Below are positions 1-6,576 of a stretch of 11,378 nt of DNA, piece by piece (within the stretch, counting starts at the first letter, position 1; each line of letters starts with the position of its first letter). The notes beneath the pieces were generated by a model. That model saw only the letters and a list, made by a program, of their open reading frames with translations, was not told where the DNA came from and did not search any database. Location: NCBI GenBank assembly GCA_015486785.1, contig WFQZ01000076.1:1-11378 (forward strand), written 5' to 3'. This stretch comes from Thermoflexales bacterium (GTDB lineage: Bacteria > Chloroflexota > Anaerolineae > B4-G1 > SLSP01). The translations under genes and the position numbers were made by a program.

Positions 1-586
1 GGCCGAGGCTCTGACCCAGCCGCGCCTTTTGCACGAAGATTTTACGCGGGCCACATTCGCCCGCTATCTGGCGGAGCTGGTGTTGCGTTTCTTCGCCGAG
101 GAGACCCCACCCGCGTTGTACGCGCTGATGCAAGCCTCGCTGGCGCAGATGGAAACGGATCAACAGCCGGAGCGGCTGGCCCGTTGGAGCGAGCAGCGCA
201 TCCTAGAGCTGGCGGGATTCCGCCCCGAATGGCATACGTGCGTCGGGGAGCGGGACGGGCAGCAGTGCGGGCGGCAACTTCGCCCCCGTCCTGCCGATGC
301 CCGCCCTTACGGGATCGCGCCGGAGTTCGGCGGGGCCTTGTGCCCCGATTGCCTGACTGCCGCGCGTGCGAGCGGTTTGCGGGATGTGCGTCCTCTTTCG
401 CCCAGCGTCCTTTCCTGGCTGCAGGCGTTGCAATCCCGCACGCTGGCGGAAATCCGCCGCTTTCCGTTGGCCGCGCAGACCGCGCAATCGTTGGCCGACA
501 CGATGGAATTTTACGTAAGCTATCATTTGGAACGCCGTCCGGCAGCACTGCGGACGTGGCCCGGCCCGCGCCGGGAAAAAAGTTGA
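1..586 (+). CDS. recO: DNA repair protein RecO, 3' part (5' end outside window)
   Basis: RecO helps RecR and RecF load RecA onto SSB-coated single strands during recombinational repair. The frame is open from base 2 to the TGA at 584-586, so the TTG at 29 is internal and the gene starts upstream of the window. About 194 residues are present, against about 240-260 for the family, so the N-terminal OB fold is missing. The visible text begins with the helix typical of RecO after the OB fold (E-A-L-T-Q-P-R-L-L-H-E-D), followed by the helical YLAELVLRFF segment. A four-cysteine zinc site follows (codons at 239, 266, 341 and 350). Its first pair is widely spaced (C-x8-C rather than the usual C-x2-C) and its second pair is C-P-D-C after a GG-A-L turn. 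The gene sits 12 bases before glyQS, and recO next to glyQ/glyS is a conserved order in many bacteria. Identification is by motif and context. Confidence 0.85.
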   Translation, partial: AEALTQPRLLHEDFTRATFARYLAELVLRFFAEETPPALYALMQASLAQMETDQQPERLARWSEQRILELAGFRPEWHTCVGERDGQQCGRQLRPRPADARPYGIAPEFGGALCPDCLTAARASGLRDVRPLSPSVLSWLQALQSRTLAEIRRFPLAAQTAQSLADTMEFYVSYHLERRPAALRTWPGPRREKS

Positions 587-598
587 ACGAGGTGAAAG

Positions 599-3500
599 AT
601 GCTGACATTTCAAGAAGTGATTTTGCGTTTACAACGATATTGGGCCGATCAAGGCACGCTCATTTGGCAGCCGTACAGTGAGAAAGTCGGCGCCGGTACG
701 ATGAATCCGGCGACCATCCTGCGGGTGCTCGGCCCGGAACCATGGAACGTGGCCTATGTGGAGCCTTCCTATCGGCCTGACGATGGCCGCTACGGGGACA
801 ACCCCAATCGTATGCAGATGCACACCCAATTTCAAGTGATCCTCAAGCCCGATCCCGGCGATCCGCAGGAGCGATACTTGAGGAGCTTGGAAGTGCTGGG
901 CATCGTGCGGGATGAACACGACATCCGCTTTGTGGAGGATAACTGGGAAAGTCCCGCCTTGGGCGCGTGGGGCTTGGGCTGGGAGGTGTGGTTGGACGGG
1001 CAGGAAATCACGCAGTTCACCTACTTCCAGCAGGCCGGCGGCGTGACCTTGGAAGTGCCGGCGGTGGAGATCACCTACGGGCTGGAGCGGATTGTGATGT
1101 ACTTGCAGAACGTCCATTCGGTGTGGGAGATCGCTTGGGACGAGCATCACACTTACGGCGAGATTCTGCGGGATCAGGAGGTGGACTATTGCCGCTATGG
1201 CTTCGAGCTGGCGGATATTGATCGCTTGCGGCAGATGTACGAGCTTTTTGAGCAGGAGGCCCGCGAGGCATTGGCGCAGCAGTTGGCCGTCCCGGCCCTG
1301 GATTACATCCTGCGTTGTTCCCACACCTTCAACCTGCTGGATGCGCGGGGCACGGTGGGCGTGACCGAGCGGGCGGTCTTTTTCAAGCGCATGCGCGGGT
1401 TGACCCGTCAGGTGGCCGAGGCGTATCTGGCGCAGCGCGAGGCGGCGGGTTTCCCGTGGCGCGAGCGGGGCGGCCTGGAAAGTTCCGCGAGTGGCAAGGG
1501 CACGTTGATGCACTTGCCGCTTCACGAGTCGCCCAGCCTGACGCCCTCACCGGCGCAGGGACACGCGCCGTTTGTCTTTGAGATCGGCACGGAGGAACTT
1601 CCGGCGGCGCATCTCAGCGCGGCGCTGGCGCAACTGCGCGAGTTTGTGCCCGCCTCGCTGGACGAAGCGCGGTTGGCGTATGGCGCGTTGCACATCTGGG
1701 GCACGCCTCGACGGCTGGCGGTGGCCGTGGACGAGATGCGTTTGACTCAGCCGGACGACGAGCGGGTGGTGAAAGGCCCGCCGGCGCGGGTGGCTTTTGA
1801 TCAGGATGGGCAGCCCACTCGTGCCGCTCAGGGATTCGCCAAGTCTCAGGGCGTGCCCGTGGCGTCGTTGCAAGTGGCGGAGATCGGCGGCGGGCAGTAT
1901 GTCGTCGCGCGGAAGCAGCTCCCCGGACGACCGGCGGCTGAGGTGCTGGCGGAATTGCTCCCCACCTGGATCGCGCGGCTGCACTTCCCGCGCTCAATGC
2001 GCTGGAACGAGAGCGGCGTGGCCTTCAGCCGACCGCTGCGCTGGCTGGTCGCCTTGCTGGGGGATCGGGAGATCGCCTTCAGCTATGCCGGTGTCCACAG
2101 CGGGCGGATCACGCGCGGCCCGCGTCCGGCCGGGTCGCCCGAAATCGCCCTGGCCTCCGCTGCCGACTACCCCGGTGTCCTGGAGAGCTACGGGGTGTTG
2201 GTTGCCCCGGCGGCGCGGCGGGAGGCGATCCAACGGCTGGCCCAGGCGCAGGCCGAGACGGTCGGCGGGCACATCCCCGACGATCCGGCCTTGTTGGAGG
2301 AAGTGACCAACTTGGTAGAAGTCCCGGCGGCCTTGCTGGGAGCTTTTGAGGCGCGTTACTTGACTTTGCCCCAGGATTTGCTGATCGCGGTGATGAAGAA
2401 GCACCAACGGTATTTCCCGGTGCTCAATGCGCGGGGGCAGATTATGGCGCACTTCATCACCATCCGCAACGGGAGCGCGGAGCACTTGGAGAAGGTGCGG
2501 CAGGGCAACGAAGACGTGATCCGCGCCCGCTACGCGGATGCGGAGTACTTCTACAATCAGGATTCGCGTCATCCGCTGGAATTTTACGTCCCCCAACTGG
2601 AAAAGCTCACTTTCCAGGCGAAGCTGGGGTCAATGCTGGATAAGACGCGGCGGCTGGAGCAACTTGCGCCGTGGGTCGGAGCGCAATTGCACCTTGAGGA
2701 TGCTGCCATGCGGCATCTGGAGCGGGCTGCTCATCTGGCCAAGGCGGATCTGGCGACCAGCATGGTGGTGGAAATGACCAGCTTGCAGGGCATTATGGGA
2801 CGGGAGTACGCCAAACGTTCCGGTGAGCCGCAGCCTGTGGCGCAGGCGATTGCCGAACAGTATCTGCCCACGTCCGCCGGAGGCGCGTTACCGGCCAGCG
2901 AAGCGGGCATCGCGCTGGCGTTGGCCGACCGGTTGGATACGCTGGCCGGGCTGTTCGCCGTGGGACTCGCGCCCACCGGCTCCGCCGATCCTTACGGATT
3001 GCGGCGGGCGGCGGCGGGCGTGGTGCAAATCCTGCTGGGGCACAATCTGCGCTTCCCCGTTCGTGATGCGCTGGCGCAGGCCGGGCGTCAGCTCCCCTTC
3101 CCGCTGACCGACGAGGCTTTGGACGCGGTGGCCGAGTTCGTGCGGGGCCGCTTGCGGGTATCGCTGCGGGACGCCGGTTTGGCCTATGACGTGGTGGATG
3201 CGGTGTTGGCCGTGCGCGGCGACGATCCCGCCTGGGCCTATCAAACGGCCCAACAACTCAGCGAGTGGGTTTCACGCGAGGATTGGCCGTTGCTGCTGGA
3301 CAACTACGCCCGTTGTGTGCGCATCACGCGCGATCAGCCGCGCACCCAACTCCAAGAGGCGCAGTTGCGCGAGCCGGCGGAGCTGGCCTTGTACGGCGCA
3401 CTCCAGGAGGCCGAGGCGCACCTCACGCCGGACAGCGAAGTGACCGCGTTCCTGGAGGAACTCAGTGCGTTAGTCCCGCACATCCAACGGTTCTTTGATG

Positions 3501-3616
3501 AAGTGCTGGTGATGGCTAAAGATTCCGCCCTGCGCGAGGCGCGGTTGGCGTTGCTGTGGCGCATCTCCCGTCTCGCCGAGGGCATCGTGGACCTGCGTAA
3601 ACTCGAGGGGTTTTAG
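599..3616 (+). CDS. glyQS: Glycyl-tRNA synthetase, fused alpha and beta subunits
   Basis: The enzyme charges tRNA-Gly with glycine at the expense of ATP, in the cytoplasm. Most bacteria of this type make it from two genes, glyQ and glyS; here one 1005-residue frame carries both. Residues 1 to about 290 are the catalytic alpha subunit, with the family text GPEPWNVAYVEPSYRPDDGR, NPNRMQMHTQFQVILKPDP, FVEDNWESP and the class II motif 3 region EITYGLERIVMYLQ. A 30-residue low-complexity linker rich in Ser, Pro and Gly follows. The beta subunit starts near residue 322 with the hallmark GTEELP (330-335), continues through the HD-like helical region around the LERAAHLAKADLATSMVVE stretch, and ends in the DALR-type anticodon-binding domain, with final residues LRKLEGF. 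ATG at 599 is preceded by GAGGTG at 589-594 and aligns with the usual GlyQ N-terminus. It is probably cotranscribed with recO. Fused forms are known in chlamydiae and plant organelles and occur in some other bacteria. Confidence 0.96.
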   Translation: MLTFQEVILRLQRYWADQGTLIWQPYSEKVGAGTMNPATILRVLGPEPWNVAYVEPSYRPDDGRYGDNPNRMQMHTQFQVILKPDPGDPQERYLRSLEVLGIVRDEHDIRFVEDNWESPALGAWGLGWEVWLDGQEITQFTYFQQAGGVTLEVPAVEITYGLERIVMYLQNVHSVWEIAWDEHHTYGEILRDQEVDYCRYGFELADIDRLRQMYELFEQEAREALAQQLAVPALDYILRCSHTFNLLDARGTVGVTERAVFFKRMRGLTRQVAEAYLAQREAAGFPWRERGGLESSASGKGTLMHLPLHESPSLTPSPAQGHAPFVFEIGTEELPAAHLSAALAQLREFVPASLDEARLAYGALHIWGTPRRLAVAVDEMRLTQPDDERVVKGPPARVAFDQDGQPTRAAQGFAKSQGVPVASLQVAEIGGGQYVVARKQLPGRPAAEVLAELLPTWIARLHFPRSMRWNESGVAFSRPLRWLVALLGDREIAFSYAGVHSGRITRGPRPAGSPEIALASAADYPGVLESYGVLVAPAARREAIQRLAQAQAETVGGHIPDDPALLEEVTNLVEVPAALLGAFEARYLTLPQDLLIAVMKKHQRYFPVLNARGQIMAHFITIRNGSAEHLEKVRQGNEDVIRARYADAEYFYNQDSRHPLEFYVPQLEKLTFQAKLGSMLDKTRRLEQLAPWVGAQLHLEDAAMRHLERAAHLAKADLATSMVVEMTSLQGIMGREYAKRSGEPQPVAQAIAEQYLPTSAGGALPASEAGIALALADRLDTLAGLFAVGLAPTGSADPYGLRRAAAGVVQILLGHNLRFPVRDALAQAGRQLPFPLTDEALDAVAEFVRGRLRVSLRDAGLAYDVVDAVLAVRGDDPAWAYQTAQQLSEWVSREDWPLLLDNYARCVRITRDQPRTQLQEAQLREPAELALYGALQEAEAHLTPDSEVTAFLEELSALVPHIQRFFDEVLVMAKDSALREARLALLWRISRLAEGIVDLRKLEGF

Positions 3617-3658
3617 TTTGAATTTGATGGCCGGGGTTTGTTGAAGGAGTTTTAGTCG

Positions 3659-3679
3659 ATGAGTGGGTGGAATGTATGA
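3659..3679 (+). other. Possible 6-codon leader minigene coupled to the endonuclease start
   Basis: The best ribosome-binding site before the endonuclease, GAAGGAG at 3643-3649, lies 9 bases before an ATG at 3659, not before the endonuclease start. Translation from that ATG gives only MSGWNV and stops at TGA 3677-3679, which overlaps the in-frame endonuclease ATG at 3676 as ATGA. This arrangement could couple endonuclease translation to the minigene and keep the nuclease level low. It may equally be chance, since the sequence is short. Confidence 0.3.
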
Positions 3680-4593
3680 GCTTGGTAGTCATAACTGAGC
3701 GAGATGCCGCGAGACGCAGCTATTGGATCGACGAGATCAGCCGTTTGAGCGGGGATTTCGGGATAGATGCTGAGCGGGTGGAGAGAGCAATCTCGCAGGA
3801 GATCGGCGATCAAGGAATCCCGGCCTTGTTGGGGCATTTGAGGCTGTGTGGTGTCATACCGGAGAGGTACAGACCCGGGAGTAGCGAGGAGAAACTTTAC
3901 TCCAAATACACTGATATTGTCATACATGAAGCGTACCGGTCGCTTGGTTGTACGAGCATCGTATTGAAAGAGCGTGCCGACGTGGCTGACGTGGAGTGTG
4001 TGTGCGGTAGGTTCAGTTTCGTGGCGGACGCTAAGGCTTTTCGGTTAAGTCGGACGGCCAAGAATCAGAAAGATTTCAAAGTTCAAGCGATGGATAATTG
4101 GAAGCATGGCAAACCGTTTGCGATGCTTGTCTGTCCGGTGTACCAATTGCCTTCCCGAACAAGTCAGATTTACCAACAAGCGGCTGCTAGATCCGTTTGC
4201 GTGTTCACTTACACGCATCTTGCTGTCTTGGTGAGGTATGCAGAACTTGTAGGAGAGGAGCGTTCTGTTGCGCTCTTGCATGAGATATTCAAAACCGTAG
4301 CGGCAATGAATCCCTCGAAAAGCGCGTCTGCGTACTGGCAAGCTGTGAATCGAACGCTCCTGGACTATGATGCGCGGATGAGCGATATTTGGCGTGAAGA
4401 GAAGCTCGCTTCAATAGAAGCTATTCGATTAGCTCAGGATGAATCGTTGCAATTTCTCGCTTCGGAGCGGGAGCGCATTATGAGGCTTTCACGGGAAGAT
4501 GCGATCCGCGAAGTTATCAGGTCGCACAAGATTGATAAGCGCATCCGCGCTGTTCGTTCTGTTGCCGATAACGGCCTCTTGGAAATCGTGTGA
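3676..4593 (+). CDS. HindIII-family type II restriction endonuclease
   Basis: The predicted enzyme cuts unmodified DNA at AAGCTT and protects the cell from foreign DNA. The key evidence is the block DAKAFRLSRTAKNQKDFKV, which as I remember it is almost letter-for-letter the active-site segment of HindIII. It includes the D-x-K catalytic pair (Asp118 and Lys120 counted from the ATG at 3676, corresponding to HindIII Asp108 and Lys110) and the downstream Asp of the NQKDFK stretch. Flanking family text includes EEKLYSK-x2-DIVI before it, and the TSQIYQQ and HLAVLV segments after it. Length is 305 aa, against 300 for HindIII. A GTG at 3667 would add three residues; I prefer ATG 3676 because it forms an ATGA overlap with a preceding minigene. 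The stop lies 6 bases before the methyltransferase start, so the two are one transcription unit. Base composition is clearly less GC-rich than glyQS, which suggests acquisition by transfer. Confidence 0.9.
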   Translation: MSLVVITERDAARRSYWIDEISRLSGDFGIDAERVERAISQEIGDQGIPALLGHLRLCGVIPERYRPGSSEEKLYSKYTDIVIHEAYRSLGCTSIVLKERADVADVECVCGRFSFVADAKAFRLSRTAKNQKDFKVQAMDNWKHGKPFAMLVCPVYQLPSRTSQIYQQAAARSVCVFTYTHLAVLVRYAELVGEERSVALLHEIFKTVAAMNPSKSASAYWQAVNRTLLDYDARMSDIWREEKLASIEAIRLAQDESLQFLASERERIMRLSREDAIREVIRSHKIDKRIRAVRSVADNGLLEIV

Positions 4594-4599
4594 AGAGCG

Positions 4600-5562
4600 A
4601 TGAATGAGCGTTACCTGGACCGGATTACTCTCGCCGATTGCCGTGAGCACTTGCCTTTGTTGGAGAGCAATAGTGTGGATTTGTTTCTTTCCGATATTCC
4701 GTATGGGATCAGTCTTGATGATTGGGATGTCTTGCACAACAATACTAATTCGGCGTTACTGGGGCAATCGCCGGCACAAGCGGGAAAGTCGGCTTTTAAG
4801 AGGCGCGGCAAACCAATTAATGGCTGGTCGCGGGCGGATAGAAACATAGGGAAAGAATACGAGGCGTGGTGCCGCTCCTGGGCGCAGATGATTTGGCCGA
4901 AGATGAAAAGCGGGGCTTCACTGTTTGTGTTCGGAGCGCGGCGGACAATACATCACGTCATTAACGCTCTTGAGGACAGCGGTTTCTTGCTCAAGGATAC
5001 CCTGGCGTGGAAGAAGAACTCCGCTTATCATCGGGCACAGCGCATCAGCATCGTCTTTGAAAGACGTGGGCTTAAAGATGCCGCGAGGGCTTGGGCAGGA
5101 TGGCGATTGGGAAACCTCGCGCCGATTTACGAACCTATCGCCTGGTTTGTCAAACCATACAAGATTGGAGGGACGATAGCCGACAATGTCCTTGAGCACG
5201 GGGTTGGAGCTATCAATTTCGCTGAATGTCAGATAAATGGAGCTAACCCTACGAATCTCTTAGAGTTCGGGTTCAGGAAGAACGAGCGGCGAGTTCACGA
5301 GGCACAAAAACCGCTCGCTCTCATCGAGTTTCTGATTAAACTCACCACGCAAGAAGGGCAGATAGTGCTCGATCCGTTTATGGGAAGTGGCACAACCGCC
5401 GTTGCGGCTAAACGCCTGGGACGGCATTTCATTGGCTTCGAGATAGTGCCTGAATACTATCATTTGGCTCTGGAGCGTCTGAGTTATGAGGAAGGGAACA
5501 TTTATCCTGCCGGACTCCAGGTATCTCAACTCCAACTTTTGGAAAAACTCGGGGAAGGCTAG
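4600..5562 (+). CDS. DNA adenine methyltransferase, beta class, HindIII-modification type
   Basis: This is the predicted protective partner of the upstream endonuclease, transferring a methyl group from S-adenosylmethionine to adenine in AAGCTT. The 320-residue protein has the beta-class motif order: the catalytic motif IV comes first, as S-D-I-P-Y-G at residues 31-36, and the AdoMet-binding motif I comes near the C-terminus, as D-P-F-M-G-S-G-T-T at residues 258-266, followed by AAKRLGRHFIGFEI. The target-recognition region lies between them and includes a conserved-looking segment with KSAFKRRGKPINGWSRAD. Motif IV reads DIPY, where most members have DPPY or NPPY. The start codon lies only 6 bases after the endonuclease stop and has a weak ribosome-binding site, so translation probably depends on the upstream gene. 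The AAGCTT assignment follows from its partner; a beta-class N4-cytosine enzyme is not formally excluded by motifs alone. Confidence 0.88.
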   Translation: MNERYLDRITLADCREHLPLLESNSVDLFLSDIPYGISLDDWDVLHNNTNSALLGQSPAQAGKSAFKRRGKPINGWSRADRNIGKEYEAWCRSWAQMIWPKMKSGASLFVFGARRTIHHVINALEDSGFLLKDTLAWKKNSAYHRAQRISIVFERRGLKDAARAWAGWRLGNLAPIYEPIAWFVKPYKIGGTIADNVLEHGVGAINFAECQINGANPTNLLEFGFRKNERRVHEAQKPLALIEFLIKLTTQEGQIVLDPFMGSGTTAVAAKRLGRHFIGFEIVPEYYHLALERLSYEEGNIYPAGLQVSQLQLLEKLGEG

Positions 5563-5567
5563 AGGCA

Positions 5568-6563
5568 TTGAGAAGTGCGTATGAACTATGGCCGTTCATG
5601 CGACACAAGTCCCCCAGCGCAACTCCTACAATTATGGGTGTACGGAACTTCAAAGCCAGACCTTTTCTGAAGTGGGCTGGGGGCAAATCTCAACTGTTGC
5701 CGCAATTTCAAGATTTGTACCCCGAAGCATTGAAGAATGGCTGCATTGATCGCTACGTGGAGCCGTTTGTCGGCGGCGGAGCGGTCTTTTTTGATGTCGC
5801 CGCTAGGTTTGAGGTCAAGTCCTTTTATCTGCTTGACGTAAACGCGGAGTTGGTCTTGGTGTACCGGGTCATTCAGCGGGAGCCGCTGCGGCTGATTGAG
5901 CGGTTGCAAGATATGGCGGCTCGGTATCTTGGGGCGTCTGAGGCGGATAGAAAGAGTTTCTACTACGCGGTGCGGGATAGATTTAACGCTGCACAGCCCG
6001 GCATCAACTACGAAGTGTATGCCGACGTTTGGGTGGAGCGAGCGGCGCAATTGTTATTTATGAACCGCACGTGTTTTAACGGCCTCTTTCGCTTGAATAG
6101 TAAGGGGCAGTTCAATGTGCCCTACGGCAGATACAAAAATCCCAAAATCGTGGATGCCGATAATATCGTCAAGATTTCACGCTTGCTCCAGAGAACCGAG
6201 ATATTGTGTGGGGATTTCACTTTGTGCGAGCCGTGGGTAACGGAAAATACCTTCGTGTATTTTGACCCTCCGTATCGTCCGCTTAATGCTACCTCTCACT
6301 TTACCTCTTATTCACGGGATAAGTTCGGTGATGCCGATCAGGTGCGGTTGGCCGAGTTCTTCAAGCGGCTGGCCGAGAATCACGGCGTGTATTTGATGCT
6401 GAGCAATTCCGATCCCACGAACGAGGATGCCGGTGACGATTTCTTCGCGGTGTTGTACGAAGGATTCGATATCCACGTCGTTTCCGCAAGCCGGATGATC
6501 AATGCCGATCCGTCAAAGCGTGGGAAGGTCAGAGAGTTGGTGATCACGAACTATCATTGTTGA
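5568..6563 (+). CDS. DNA adenine methyltransferase, Dam/DpnM type (alpha class, probably GATC)
   Basis: The predicted enzyme is an N6-adenine methyltransferase acting on GATC. It shows the alpha-class order: KWAGGKSQLL (motif X, residues 35-44), AdoMet-binding EPFVGGGAVFFD (65-76), then the target domain with FNGLFRLNSKGQFNVPYGRY, which closely resembles DpnM (M.DpnII), then catalytic DPPY at 233-236 followed by the TSHFTSYS text, and finally RGKVRELVITNY. Start choice is uncertain. TTG at 5568 has GGGGAAGG at 5551-5558 and sits 5 bases after the previous stop, but it adds 34 residues before the motif. ATG at 5634 fits family length best but has no visible ribosome-binding site. ATG at 5598 is a third option. 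No GATC-cutting nuclease is visible beside it, so it may be a solitary regulator of replication, repair or expression, or an added protector in the restriction island. It converges on the - strand gene with 13 bases between stops. Confidence 0.9.
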   Translation: MRSAYELWPFMRHKSPSATPTIMGVRNFKARPFLKWAGGKSQLLPQFQDLYPEALKNGCIDRYVEPFVGGGAVFFDVAARFEVKSFYLLDVNAELVLVYRVIQREPLRLIERLQDMAARYLGASEADRKSFYYAVRDRFNAAQPGINYEVYADVWVERAAQLLFMNRTCFNGLFRLNSKGQFNVPYGRYKNPKIVDADNIVKISRLLQRTEILCGDFTLCEPWVTENTFVYFDPPYRPLNATSHFTSYSRDKFGDADQVRLAEFFKRLAENHGVYLMLSNSDPTNEDAGDDFFAVLYEGFDIHVVSASRMINADPSKRGKVRELVITNYHC

Positions 6564-6576
6564 TCTGATGGTTTAA

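Noticed and set aside
629..1525. 298-codon open frame on the - strand inside glyQS
   Set aside because: It is a shadow of the GC-rich glyQS frame, with biased Arg/His/Leu/Pro composition and no recognisable motif.
5586..6050. 154-codon open frame antisense to the Dam-like gene
   Set aside because: It overlaps the conserved motifs of the methyltransferase and has no family resemblance or ribosome-binding site.
6564..6576. Bidirectional terminator between the converging dam-like gene and rph
   Set aside because: The 13-base gap has no stem-loop or T-run, and I found none just inside the gene ends.
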